DNA from: Candidatus Fermentithermobacillaceae bacterium | GTDB taxonomy: Bacteria; Bacillota; Sulfobacillia; Fermentithermobacillales; DUSS01 | Direction: 5' to 3' | Length of the DNA: 64,000 bases | Assembly (NCBI GenBank): GCA_020725645.1 | Contig: DYEQ01000101.1 | Span: 1 to 64,000 of the forward strand | Position numbers and translations under genes: made by a program | Notes under the pieces: model-generated | The model's database searches: none | What the model saw: the letters and a program-made list of their open reading frames with translations, nothing else | What the model was told of the DNA's origin: nothing | Shown: positions 44,401 through 51,539 of the stretch, piece by piece | Numbering within the stretch: position 1 is the first letter of the stretch | Layout: every line of letters starts with the position of its first letter

Positions 44401-44493
44401 CTCCTCGGACAGCGCGTCCATGAGTTTCCTGCTCCCCGACGCGGTACATCCGGTTCCTCCGCAAATGAGAACGTGACTCCTGTAGAATTCCAT
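41461..44493 (-). CDS. NuoF-GltD fusion flavoprotein (HydB-like hydrogenase subunit)
   Basis: 1010 residues in three parts. 1-110: thioredoxin-like 2Fe-2S domain (CGGTGCTAS, GCFGFCRFGP). ~110-540: NuoF/HydB module with FMN and NADH motifs (RGRGGAGFPTGLKWEF, FVCGEETALLNS) and a 4Fe-4S site (SCGKCAPCRIG). ~555-1010: instead of the usual ferredoxin tail, a GltD/NfnB-type FAD-NAD(P)H domain with Cys clusters (CRNTCPANVDVPVYI, CGRVCHHPCEGKC), GIVGAGPAGLTCGYYLA and VVVGGGNVAMDAARS. It would accept electrons from HydA and reduce NAD(P). The extra domain may give a second nucleotide site or bifurcation. Confidence 0.9.
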   Translation of the reverse strand: MEFYRSHVLICGGTGCTASGSRKLMDALSEEISRRGLSSEVKVVQTGCFGFCRFGPNLVVYPEGVFYCGVQPEDVPELVEEHLLKGRVVERLLYKEPEKETAVVDFKDIPFFHKQTRVVLENCGIINPESIEEYIARDGYFALAKVLEEMTPEQVIDVIKRSGLRGRGGAGFPTGLKWEFTAKASGSPKYVVCNADEGDPGAFMDRSVLEGDPHRVVEGMTIAGYAIGASRGYVYVRAEYPLAVKRIQNAIKQAREMNLLGQTILGKDFSFDIEVRLGAGAFVCGEETALLNSIMGQRGEPRPRPPFPATSGLWQKPTVINNVKTLSNVPAIIRKGPEWFASMGTKGSKGTAVFALSGKVNNNGLVEVPMGISLGEIIYDVGGGVPKGKKLKAIQIGGPSGGCIPVQYLNTPVDYESLTELGAIMGSGGLIAVDEDTCMVDFAKFFLEFVQSESCGKCAPCRIGTARMLEILKRITRGEGKEGDLELLEEMGKIIKDSALCGLGQTAPNPVLSTIRYFRDEYDAHISDKKCPASVCAALFDAPCRNTCPANVDVPVYIDLIRQGRFAEAYEEILRENPFPVVCGRVCHHPCEGKCRRAQLDEPLAIRDLKRFAADFAASLNGSRPVPDREPPKDKSVGIVGAGPAGLTCGYYLALKGYDVTVYEALPVAGGMLAVGIPAYRLPKDALNRDIELIQRLGVKIRTGVRVGQDISWEKIRETHDAVFVAIGAHKDQKMTIPGEDLKGVCSGVQFLRNLNLGKPDDVKGKNVVVVGGGNVAMDAARSSLRLGAKKVTILYRRREEDMPADIGEIEAAKEEGVQIQALTNPVGLSGSGKVERVSCVRMRTTDFDASGRRRTEPVEGSTFELECDVFIEAIGQIPDITGFSHDGLKFKQGGIFQCDPKTLATNVPGVFAGGDCVLGPKTVVEAIAQGKLAAQSIHEYLGGKDRVVRESHHERKISGPIIEDKLPRVKAREIIPSQRRSSFIEVQVGFDAASAQKEAARCLRCDVKQ

Positions 44494-44532
44494 GGCCTTT
44501 CTCCTCTCCTCGATTCCGGGCGTTCGTTACGG

Positions 44533-44919
44533 CTACTTCTCTTTTTCCTTGGGCGAAGGCATCACGTTGACCGCCCAATCGGTCACGGGTTGGCCGTTTA
44601 TCAGGTGGTCGAGAACTATCCGCCTAGCTTTGGAAGGATCCACGTTACCGTAAACCACCGTCGGTTGCCCCGGTAAAGTGACCTCCACGAGGGGCTCTTT
44701 AGCACACAGCCCCACGCAGCCCGTTTCGGAGATCATCACATCCGTGCGTCGCCTTTTGCTCAATTCGTCCATGATGGCCAGAAGAGTCTCCCTGGCGCCC
44801 GCAGCTATCCCGCAGGTACCCATCCCCACTACCACCCTGGGCGCTCCTGACGCCGTCCGCAAGCAGATTTCTTCGAGAGTCTTTTCTCTCAACCGCTCAA
44901 GATCTTGTCTCGATTTCAA
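44533..44919 (-). CDS. 2Fe-2S thioredoxin-like ferredoxin subunit
   Basis: 128 residues: VVVGMGTCGIAAGARETLL, DVMISETGCVGLCAKEPLVEV and a C-terminal tail rich in Lys/Glu. It matches the small thioredoxin-like 2Fe-2S proteins of hydrogenase and NADH-oxidoreductase operons. TTG 44919 has AAAGGAGG eight bases upstream, within the end of the preceding HATPase gene; the frame opens earlier at 44946. Confidence 0.85.
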   Translation of the reverse strand: MKSRQDLERLREKTLEEICLRTASGAPRVVVGMGTCGIAAGARETLLAIMDELSKRRRTDVMISETGCVGLCAKEPLVEVTLPGQPTVVYGNVDPSKARRIVLDHLINGQPVTDWAVNVMPSPKEKEK

Positions 44920-45475
44920 CGTCAAAACCTCCTTTGTCCGGCTCAAATCCCGCCTGTTTCATTCCCGCCGAGAGTTTCTCCGCAAAGGCGACCACCGCGT
45001 CCAGCGAACCCCGGTCGCCGGGCGGGATTTGCTTCCGGGTGTTGGCGTGAAATGACCCTTTCCGGGTCTTCCACGTGAAATCCAGTTCGATGCCGGGATG
45101 ACACATCACAAAGGTTTCGAGAGTCCCCGGGATATCCCCCAGCGGAGGCCGGTCCACGCTCCGCAGTCTGAAGGTCGCGGTGACGACGGCACCCTTACCG
45201 GGGAGGGACCGGACCCGGACCCTTCCGCCGGCCGCCTCCGCAGTACCGCGAAGGAGCGCCAGTCCCAAGCCAACCTTCTTCCCTGGAGTAGTGGTGAAGA
45301 ACGGGTCGAGCGCCCTCGAAACTTCGTCCGGGCTCATACCCCGACCGTCATCTTCCACCTCGAGGACGAGGTTTTCACCCTCGTCGTCCTCACCCAAAAA
45401 GACCCGCACCCTGGTGGCTCCCGCCTTTGCTGAATTTTCCAGCACATCCAGAAGATGAAGGGAGATTTCCGTCAT
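44897..45475 (-). CDS. Stand-alone HATPase domain protein of the hydrogenase operon
   Basis: 192 residues: GHKL ATPase fold with N box LLDVLENSAKAGA, DDGRGMSPDEV, FFTTTPGKKVGLGLALLRG and GKGAVVTATF, without a dimerisation or His domain. About 70 further residues (VMCHPGIELDFTWKTRKGSF) form a family-specific tail. Such proteins are regular members of these hydrogenase operons; their partner is unknown. It could phosphorylate or bind a regulator. ATP binding residues are intact. Confidence 0.85.
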   Translation of the reverse strand: MTEISLHLLDVLENSAKAGATRVRVFLGEDDEGENLVLEVEDDGRGMSPDEVSRALDPFFTTTPGKKVGLGLALLRGTAEAAGGRVRVRSLPGKGAVVTATFRLRSVDRPPLGDIPGTLETFVMCHPGIELDFTWKTRKGSFHANTRKQIPPGDRGSLDAVVAFAEKLSAGMKQAGFEPDKGGFDVEIETRS

Positions 45476-45538
45476 CCGGCGTCACACCTATTCCATCCCG
45501 TGCCGGCTTCCACAAACGAGCTGGCGGAAATCCGGCCA

Positions 45539-46141
45539 TCAGCTTCCGGCAACCTTCTCGACTTCTCCCTCGCCCCGCTTGACTTTCTCGAGAATCGCCG
45601 GGACCTTGTCGGGAGTCATCCTTCCGTAGGTTTCGGCACCCACAGTCATGACCGGGGCGAGCCCGCACGCGCCGAGACACCTAACCACTTCCAGGCTGAA
45701 CAATCCGTCCTCTGTGGTGTCTCCAGCTTTGATTCCCAGTTCCTTCTCGAGGCGCGCCAGCACGTCCGGAGCTCCCCTGACGTAGCAGGCCGTCCCCTGA
45801 CAGCAGGAGATCACGTGCTCGCCTTTGGGCTTCTCGCTAAAGGCGTTGTAAAAACTGACCACACCGTAGACTTCCGGAAGAGAGACCCCTAGAGTCTGGG
45901 CGATCCTAACCTGGATGTCCTTGGGGATATAGCCAAGCCGCTCCTGAACGTAATGCAGCACCTCGATGAGGCTGTCCTTCTCGCCCTTGTGAGCCTGGAT
46001 CACCCGGTCGATCTCCCGGTATGCCTCGGCGCACTCACACCTGTGGTCTTGGCCCTCAGAGCCGGCGTGCTTCGCCGCCCGGCCGGGAACCTGGTCGCGC
46101 CCTGCCGGCGCATTCACCTCGACTTTATGAGCTTTTTCCAT
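45539..46141 (-). CDS. NuoE-like 2Fe-2S subunit (HydC type)
   Basis: 200 residues. Helical N-terminal part (SLIEVLHYVQERLGYIPKDI, VYGVVSFYNAF) and a 2Fe-2S thioredoxin domain with CCQGTACYVRGA and VVRCLGACGLAP. Forms the HydC part of the hydrogenase together with HydA and the NuoF-type fusion. About 45 residues of extra N-terminus (NAPAGRDQVPGRAAKH, a Cys-containing stretch) are uncommon. ATG 46141 has GGAGG eight bases upstream. Confidence 0.92.
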   Translation of the reverse strand: MEKAHKVEVNAPAGRDQVPGRAAKHAGSEGQDHRCECAEAYREIDRVIQAHKGEKDSLIEVLHYVQERLGYIPKDIQVRIAQTLGVSLPEVYGVVSFYNAFSEKPKGEHVISCCQGTACYVRGAPDVLARLEKELGIKAGDTTEDGLFSLEVVRCLGACGLAPVMTVGAETYGRMTPDKVPAILEKVKRGEGEVEKVAGS

Positions 46142-46240
46142 CGACCGAACCTCCGTTTTCCCTTTGCGTTCCAAAACCCTTTACGGTTTTGAGGCATCTT
46201 AATAAAGCACTTCGAGTTCTTGAGGCCGGACCCAGTGAGC

Positions 46241-46600
46241 TCAAACCACCCCCTGCTCGTCCCGGAGCATGACCCACAATCTTCCTGCCGTCTCGAAGGC
46301 GGGTCTTGGGGACCACAGGATGGAGACGCCCTGCTCTGTTGCTGTCTCGAGCGTCTTTTGAGGAACCTCACGTTGGCACACCACGATGCAAGCGGCGTCC
46401 ATCAAGCTGGCAACTCCGACGATGTTCTCATGGGTTTGAACGGTCACCCATGCGTCGCTCGAGGACAAGTTCGCCATGGCGTGGGATAGCACATCGCCAA
46501 CGTAAGCCCCCTTTACCTCTCTGGTCTCACCCCGGGGTGAAAGGGTCTTTACTTCAAGACCTAGTTTCTCGACGATTTCTCGCACTTTCATAACCCTCAC
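46241..46600 (-). CDS. DRTGG-domain protein
   Basis: 119 residues: VREIVEKLGLEVKT, RGETREVKGAYVGDVLSHAM, WVTVQTHENIVGVASLMDAACIV and LWSPRPAFETAGRLW. It fits the DRTGG domain found near CBS-containing and hydrogenase-linked proteins; role unknown but probably regulatory. GTG 46600 shares GTGA with the stop of the upstream fusion gene; ATG 46591 is a second choice. Confidence 0.8.
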   Translation of the reverse strand: MRVMKVREIVEKLGLEVKTLSPRGETREVKGAYVGDVLSHAMANLSSSDAWVTVQTHENIVGVASLMDAACIVVCQREVPQKTLETATEQGVSILWSPRPAFETAGRLWVMLRDEQGVV

Positions 46601-48420
46601 TGACCTTTCATTTCCTTCCTGATTTCAGGCGGCGGTTCTTCCCCGGGTCCCTTCGGACCCTCGGCGCTTCGACCTCCTCCCATGGCCGGAGGGAGAATCG
46701 CCGAAAGGCGGGTAACTTCCTGGGAGAGCTCCTGGAGTTTCTCGCGGAGCTTGAAGACGCAGTCCCAAACCGAGCCGCGACCGAGGACGGCGTCTTCCGC
46801 CAGAGCTCTGCACGTAGGCGCGCCACAAGCGCCGCAGTCAAGACCGGGAAGCTCAGACTCGACTTTGTCGATACGGGCCCGCATCTCGCTGGCTTTATCT
46901 GGGTCTTCATCCAGCTTGTAAACGGGTCTCGGTAAGAGCGGCTGGGTGAACCAAACGGATGGTTCGCCGGAAGGGACGGAAAGCACCGCCGGGTCCGGAG
47001 GCGAGGCCCTGTGTTTCACCGCGAGGGTCCTTATACGCAATCTCGCAACGAAGGGATTTTCAACCGTCAGAGGACCTCCTACGCAACCTCCGGTGCAAGC
47101 TTGAGCTTCTATGAAGTCGATATCCTGGAGCTGCCCCTTTTCGATTTCCTCGAATACCGAAGACACGGCGGAAATCCCGTCCACCGCGAGGCCAGACACA
47201 CCTACGGCCGCCATTTCTCCCCCCGAGCGACCCCATCCCATACCGAGGCCGGTGGAATCCGGGAAAAGCACAGGCTGAGCTTGGTCAAGATGCTCCCTCA
47301 CCCACAGGCAAGCTCGGGATACGGGGATAGTCCCGTCCACCAGGGATCTCCCCCGGCCCACAGGCTGCCTCGACGCCGTAACCTTGGCGGGGCATGGAGT
47401 TATGAAAAACACACCTACTTTTTTGTTGGAAAGCTCCCGCGAAAGTCGGGTCTTCACCATCCACGCCGCGATTTCCATCGGCGCTTCGCACGGAATTACG
47501 TGGTCGAGGAGAGAGGGGAATTTAACCTGGATGAGGCGAAGGATCACAGGGCACGCAGGAGATATGAGGGGCCTCGGTCGGGGAGTTTTCTCGACGTATT
47601 CCCTCATCAACCTGGAGGCCAGGTCAGCTGCGCGAGCCACGTTGAACACCTCGTCGAAGCCCCCGGGGCCAAGCAGCGCGCCAGCTACCTTGCCTGGGTC
47701 GGCGCCGCCGAATTGACCGTAAAAAGAGGGCGGGATCAAGGCCACCCTATAATCGTAATCATCTAGATCTTCCCAGGAGCTCGAGGCGGCAAATTTGGCC
47801 TGGTTGGGGCAACGACGAATACACTCTCCGCAATCGACGCACCGGTCCTCCAAGATGAGCGCTTTCCCGGCTCTTACCCTGATAGCTTCGGTGGGACATC
47901 CCTTTATGCAGTTGGTACACCCTTTGCAACGGCTGGAATCCAACCTGACAGAGTGGAAATAAGGCGGCCCAACGAGGTCCCGTTCCTTCGGGACGATGAG
48001 AGCCCTGACCGTAGTCCCGTATCCAACCCTGGTATCCACCTCGAGCTCATCGGAAACCCTCTTCGTGTTGGGAAGCCCCATCCCCGCACCGAAGCCCATC
48101 TCTCTGATTTCCGGGGGCGCCGTGGAATAACCATCCTGCATGGCCAGTTCGATGTCGGCTATGCCCGGGCCGACATCTCGAGCTGTCACTTCAAGCCGCC
48201 CGTTATCGATAACAGCTGTTACCTCGCCCGAAGTCGCATGGATCACTATGTTCATCGCAAGCTCATAACAAGCTACCAGCGCACGTCTGGTAGCTTGTGA
48301 GGGGAATCCGATGTTGGCCAGGGTGCTCTTGAGAGCTGCGACGCCTCGGGAGGCCGCACCGAACTCGCCCCGGTTCACCGAAAAGCCGTGTATGACCTTC
48401 TTCAAATCACGTGGGCTCAT
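46597..48420 (-). CDS. Fusion: RsbW-like HATPase + ferredoxin + [FeFe]-hydrogenase-like domain
   Basis: 607 residues. ~1-140: anti-sigma-type HATPase (VACYELAMNIVIHA, ARDVGPGIADIELAM, GFGAGMGLPNTKRVSDEL). ~155-210: two 4Fe-4S motifs (CKGCTNCIKGCP, CVDCGECIRRCP). ~215-480: [FeFe]-hydrogenase-like domain with divergent L1 (ISPACPVILRL), L2 (ITPCPAKV) and L3 (ACTGGCVGG); Cys are kept though surrounding residues differ. ~530-570: extra 4Fe-4S motif (LDCGACGAPTCRALAED). The divergent loops suggest a sensor rather than an enzyme; the ATPase domain could pass the signal to a regulator or sigma antagonist. ATG 48420 chosen; TTG 48438 is in frame. Overlaps its neighbours on both sides. Confidence 0.88.
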   Translation of the reverse strand: MSPRDLKKVIHGFSVNRGEFGAASRGVAALKSTLANIGFPSQATRRALVACYELAMNIVIHATSGEVTAVIDNGRLEVTARDVGPGIADIELAMQDGYSTAPPEIREMGFGAGMGLPNTKRVSDELEVDTRVGYGTTVRALIVPKERDLVGPPYFHSVRLDSSRCKGCTNCIKGCPTEAIRVRAGKALILEDRCVDCGECIRRCPNQAKFAASSSWEDLDDYDYRVALIPPSFYGQFGGADPGKVAGALLGPGGFDEVFNVARAADLASRLMREYVEKTPRPRPLISPACPVILRLIQVKFPSLLDHVIPCEAPMEIAAWMVKTRLSRELSNKKVGVFFITPCPAKVTASRQPVGRGRSLVDGTIPVSRACLWVREHLDQAQPVLFPDSTGLGMGWGRSGGEMAAVGVSGLAVDGISAVSSVFEEIEKGQLQDIDFIEAQACTGGCVGGPLTVENPFVARLRIRTLAVKHRASPPDPAVLSVPSGEPSVWFTQPLLPRPVYKLDEDPDKASEMRARIDKVESELPGLDCGACGAPTCRALAEDAVLGRGSVWDCVFKLREKLQELSQEVTRLSAILPPAMGGGRSAEGPKGPGEEPPPEIRKEMKGQ

Positions 48421-48913
48421 GTCTCCTCTTTGCGTCAAAAGCCCTGAGGCCTTCCAGAACAGCTAGGGCTGCCGCCGCACCGATGATGGCCGTAAAAAGC
48501 TGGGTCAAAGTCATGGCCGCATAGACGGGAGCGGGAACCTTCGTACCGGTCATAATCAGGTATTTCATACCCGCCGTCATAACGAGGAACTTGACCACGG
48601 CGGCAAGACCCAGTCCCAAATACTTTTGGTACCGCCCGACGTATCCGGATACGAGCGCCAGTGAAACGTTGCCCGCGATGATCACGGGAATAACGGGCGC
48701 AAACTTCATGATGCCGACGAGAAAAGCAGTCCAAGGGGTGATGATCCCGACGGCTACGCCGCTCCATGGGGAAATGAAAAGGGCCGCCACATAGAGAATG
48801 GCGTTGATCACAGGCCCCGTGATGTACTGGTGAAGTCCAAGCGATTGGAACGCAAGAGCCAACGCAGCCAGCACGGCAGTTCTGACCAAGACGAGCACAG
48901 CTCTTTGGCGCAT
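48407..48913 (-). CDS. ECF-type S component-like membrane protein
   Basis: 168 residues with five to six membrane helices (LVLVRTAVLAALALAFQSL, GPVINAILYVAALFISP, GVAVGIITPWTAFLVGIMKF, AGNVSLALVSGYVGR, IIGAAAALAVLEGL). It resembles S components of ECF vitamin or metal transporters. It is the first gene of the hydrogenase operon, overlapping the next by 14 bases, so its substrate may be a cofactor or metal needed by the enzyme; this is inference. GGGGG precedes ATG 48913. Confidence 0.75.
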   Translation of the reverse strand: MRQRAVLVLVRTAVLAALALAFQSLGLHQYITGPVINAILYVAALFISPWSGVAVGIITPWTAFLVGIMKFAPVIPVIIAGNVSLALVSGYVGRYQKYLGLGLAAVVKFLVMTAGMKYLIMTGTKVPAPVYAAMTLTQLFTAIIGAAAALAVLEGLRAFDAKRRHEPT

Positions 48914-48948
48914 AGTGCATCCCCCGATTTCTCCTGGATATCCACGCG

Positions 48949-48982
48949 AAAGAATTGGCTCTTAGAATTATTCCAATTCTTT
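48949..48982 (-). other. Hairpin in the leader of the hydrogenase operon
   Basis: Perfect 10-bp inverted repeat AAAGAATTGG (48949-48958) and CCAATTCTTT (48973-48982) with a 14-base loop, between the promoter and the first gene's ribosome site. It may stabilise the leader or act in regulation. Confidence 0.55.
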
Positions 48983-49005
48983 GCGTAATGCTTGTGCCCA
49001 CAAGT

Positions 49006-49035
49006 ATTATAGTAAAAAGACAAAGGTGGTGTAAA
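49006..49035 (-). promoter_or_regulatory. Promoter of the hydrogenase operon
   Basis: On the minus strand TTTACA (49035-49030), 18 bases, TATAAT (49011-49006). CTTGTG-CC-CACAAG (48991-49004), an inverted repeat, lies right at the expected start of transcription and could be an operator. The half-sites resemble Rex sites (TTGTG...CACAA) but spacing is two, not eight, bases. Confidence 0.7.
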
Positions 49036-49051
49036 TACTAGAAAAGTCAAT

Positions 49052-49085
49052 TGGCTCAGCCATTGTCTCACTAATGGCTGAGCCA
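49052..49085. promoter_or_regulatory. Tandem operator-like palindromes TGGCTCAGCCA and TGGCTGAGCCA
   Basis: TGGCTCAGCCA at 49052-49062 and TGGCTGAGCCA at 49075-49085, centres 23 bases apart (about two DNA turns). Together they also form a 12-bp inverted repeat (49052-49063 with 49074-49085). They are placed 17 bases upstream of the hydrogenase operon's -35, a usual place for an activator. A third copy lies at 49258. Confidence 0.65.
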
Positions 49086-49181
49086 TTCGGGAAGGTTGAA
49101 ACGTGCGGATGACGATCGCTCGCTTTTAGAGTTTAAGTCCGATCATGCCGGGGTTAGTAACCGGCGCCTTCCATGAGGGAC

Positions 49182-49231
49182 TTGTGTAACCGATTAGACG
49201 GTAGTATACTGTGTATATCCGATATATACAC
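49182..49231 (+). promoter_or_regulatory. Promoter and GTGTATAT-N5-ATATACAC operator of the gntR/ABC operon
   Basis: TTGTGT (49182-49187), 17 bases, TATACT (49205-49210). Directly after it lies the perfect inverted repeat GTGTATAT (49211-49218) / ATATACAC (49224-49231), covering the expected transcription start. It fits the GTGTA...TACAC pattern I remember for YtrA-type GntR regulators, so autorepression is likely. Confidence 0.65.
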
Positions 49232-49257
49232 CTTGGGGGTGGCGGCCCTGATCTGCC

Positions 49258-49268
49258 TGGCTAAGCCA
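49258..49268. promoter_or_regulatory. Third copy of TGGCTNAGCCA
   Basis: TGGCTAAGCCA, the same palindrome as at 49052 and 49075, 18 bases before the gntR start and within its leader. Shared occurrence on both sides of the divergent region suggests one regulator serving both operons. Confidence 0.6.
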
Positions 49269-49286
49269 GACGTGATTACTTGTTAA

Positions 49287-49667
49287 ATGAGACTTCACCT
49301 CTCCAACCAAAATCCGACGCCTTACTACCTGCAGATTTTCGAGCAGGTACGGCAACTCATCTTGAGCGGTGAACTTTCCCCGGGCGAGGCTCTGCCGTCC
49401 ATAAGGCAGCTCGCCCAGGAGCTCCTAACCAGCGTGATTACGGTGAAGCGGGCCTATCAGGAGCTGGAAGCGGCGGGTCTCATCACCACCAGGCCGGGGC
49501 TGGGGACTTTCGTCGCCGGGTTGGACGAGGAAAGCTGCAGGTCGCTGGCGCTCGGAGCCGGCAGGGAAGCTTTGGGCAGAGCTGTTCGAGAGGCAAAGCG
49601 ACTCGGGCTGTCACCGGAACAGATCCGGCGTCTTGTGGAATCGTTGTTGACGGAGTGGGAGGTGTAG
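49287..49667 (+). CDS. GntR-family regulator, YtrA type
   Basis: 126 residues: winged helix with PYYLQIFEQVRQLILSGEL, SPGEALPSIRQLAQELL, SVITVKRAYQELEAAGLI and RPGLGTFVAG, followed by only ~45 helical residues, the short effector part typical of YtrA regulators. These repress adjacent ABC transporter operons in response to cell wall antibiotics or other envelope signals. ATG 49287 has no visible ribosome site; low translation may be intended. First of three genes. Confidence 0.88.
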   Translation: MRLHLSNQNPTPYYLQIFEQVRQLILSGELSPGEALPSIRQLAQELLTSVITVKRAYQELEAAGLITTRPGLGTFVAGLDEESCRSLALGAGREALGRAVREAKRLGLSPEQIRRLVESLLTEWEV

Positions 49668-49671
49668 ATCT

Positions 49672-50634
49672 GTGAAAGACGAAACGCTCGCCCTCGAAAT
49701 CCGAGGACTCACAAAGGACTACGGCGATTTCGTCCTCAAAGACGTGTCCTTTTCCTTGCCCCACGGCTACATAATGGGATTCATCGGCCAGAATGGGGCG
49801 GGCAAGAGCACGACGATCAAGTGCATTATGAACCTCGTTCATCCGGACAGAGGGTCCGTCAGAGTATTCGGGCTCGACGCCTTGCGCAACGAAGAAGAGG
49901 CGAAGCAGCTGGTCGGGTACGTAGGGGAAGAACAGCCCTTTTACGACGAATTCACGGCAGCCCAGACTGCGAGATTCGTCGCCCGTTTCTATTCCCAGTG
50001 GGACGAAGGGCTTTTCAAGGGACTTTGCCGCAAGTACGGGATTTCCCTGGATAAGAAGGTGAAGAGCCTCTCCAAGGGCACCCGGGTGAAATTCGCTTTG
50101 AGTTTGGCCCTGGCCCACAGGCCTAAGCTTCTGATATTGGATGAGCCAATGTCCGGTCTGGACCCGGTCGCCCGGCACGAAGTACTCCAGGAACTCTTGG
50201 ATGTGATCCAGGACGAAAACCGATCGGTTTTTTTCTCCACCCACATCGTAGACGATCTCGAACGCGTGGCCGACTATGTCGGATTGATACACCGGGGAAC
50301 CCTCCTATTCTCCAGGGAAAAAGACGAGGTCCTCTCAAACTGGAAACGGATAACCCTCCCCGCGGAGCTCGCCTCCAGGCTGAAGCCGTACGTATTCTGG
50401 ACGGAAGGGGCTCTGGAAAGCATATCCCCGCGTAACACGCCGGGTTTATCTCAAAAAGGGCGGATTGTCACGGTAGTGGACAGGTTTACGGACCTGGTCA
50501 GAGACTTTCCGGGGTTCACCGCGTTGTCCGGCGTGGAAGTCGAAAACCTGGGCCTCGTGGATATCATGCTCATCACCGCGAAGGGGAGCTCCACCTGGCC
50601 CGATCTTCGCCCACCGGTTCGTCCTGCTTCGTGA
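49672..50634 (+). CDS. ABC transporter ATP-binding protein (YtrB-like)
   Basis: 320 residues. Walker A GQNGAGKSTTIKC (~41), Q-loop in YVGEEQPFYDEF, signature KSLSKGTRVKFALS, Walker B LLILDEPMSGLDP, switch His in FFSTHIVDDL. The remaining ~90 residues form a C-terminal extension of unknown role. GTG 49672 follows the regulator by four bases with GGAGGTG upstream. Works with the next gene's permease in efflux or envelope defence. Confidence 0.93.
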   Translation: MKDETLALEIRGLTKDYGDFVLKDVSFSLPHGYIMGFIGQNGAGKSTTIKCIMNLVHPDRGSVRVFGLDALRNEEEAKQLVGYVGEEQPFYDEFTAAQTARFVARFYSQWDEGLFKGLCRKYGISLDKKVKSLSKGTRVKFALSLALAHRPKLLILDEPMSGLDPVARHEVLQELLDVIQDENRSVFFSTHIVDDLERVADYVGLIHRGTLLFSREKDEVLSNWKRITLPAELASRLKPYVFWTEGALESISPRNTPGLSQKGRIVTVVDRFTDLVRDFPGFTALSGVEVENLGLVDIMLITAKGSSTWPDLRPPVRPAS

Positions 50635-50659
50635 AAACGTCTATAAGGAGGTTTTGGGG

Positions 50660-51319
50660 ATGTTGGAACTAATCAAAAAAGATCTCTTGGTTAACTCCAA
50701 GGCCCTCCTCCGGTTGGCGGCGGTCGGAGGCATGACCGTTATACTGTTTTCCCGCATGGAACAGGGCATAGCGTTCATCGTCGTCTGGAGCATGATGATA
50801 CCCTATATATACCTTCCGACGAGTTGCTACACCGAGGAACTCAACAAAGGGCTCGCCTTTTGCAGGAGCCTCCCCATTCCCGCTTCGGCCATCGTGTGGA
50901 GCAAGTTCGCCGGCGCGGTCCTTGTAACTCTGGGTTCGGGGGTGTACGTTCTCCTTCTCGCCGGGCTCTCGGGTTATCTCGGTTGGCTGAAATTAGACCC
51001 CTCGTTCCCTCTTTGGGCAGCTGTCACCACTCCATGGGTCGCCGTGTTCATAATACATGGACTGTTCCTGCTCCTTTTCTTCTCCTACGGGTACAAGCAG
51101 GCCCAGTCCATCACCACCATGCTGCCTCTTTTGTTTCTGTTACCCCTCACATTTCCTGAATCGACCAAAGCGAAGCTATCAAGCTATTTTGCGACTTTGT
51201 TCAGGGGTAGACCTGACCTACGGTCCGTCCTGGCTTTGCTCCTCGCCGTAGCTTTCGGTATCGACGTGCTTCTCACATGGCGGGCCAGCAAGGTGTTCGA
51301 AGCGAAAGACGTAGCTTGA
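50660..51319 (+). CDS. ABC-2 type permease of the YtrA-controlled transporter
   Basis: 219 residues with about six membrane helices (LAAVGGMTVILFS, VWSMMIPYIYLPTS, AGAVLVTLGSGVYVLLLAGLS, GLFLLLFFSYGY, LLFLLPLTF, VLALLLAVAFGIDVLL). Partner of the ATPase; substrate unknown. ATG 50660 has GGAGG eight bases upstream. Confidence 0.85.
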   Translation: MLELIKKDLLVNSKALLRLAAVGGMTVILFSRMEQGIAFIVVWSMMIPYIYLPTSCYTEELNKGLAFCRSLPIPASAIVWSKFAGAVLVTLGSGVYVLLLAGLSGYLGWLKLDPSFPLWAAVTTPWVAVFIIHGLFLLLFFSYGYKQAQSITTMLPLLFLLPLTFPESTKAKLSSYFATLFRGRPDLRSVLALLLAVAFGIDVLLTWRASKVFEAKDVA

Positions 51320-51335
51320 AAGGCCCAAATACAGA

Positions 51336-51365
51336 GGGGGCTAATGCTGCGGATTAGCCCCCTTT
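51336..51365 (+). terminator. Intrinsic terminator of the gntR/ABC operon
   Basis: GGGGGCTAAT (51336-51345) and ATTAGCCCCC (51353-51362) pair perfectly; TTT follows. The 220-bp region to 51539 shows nothing else. Confidence 0.85.
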
Positions 51366-51539
51366 GCAGCGGTTAGCGATCGCAGACGACATGGGAGCCC
51401 GGGCCGGTTGCGTGGCGCGCGGGCCTCCTGGTCCTCCCAGCCGGCTCGCCTCCGCCAGCTGAGCGAACACAAGCCACGCTAGCACCGTCCTCAACGACTT
51501 ACACGGACCCCCCGGGCCGGCTCAAAAAAACCTTCCCGT

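Noticed and set aside
48991..49004. Rex operator
   Set aside because: Half-sites fit but spacing is two rather than eight bases, so I call it only an unassigned inverted repeat.
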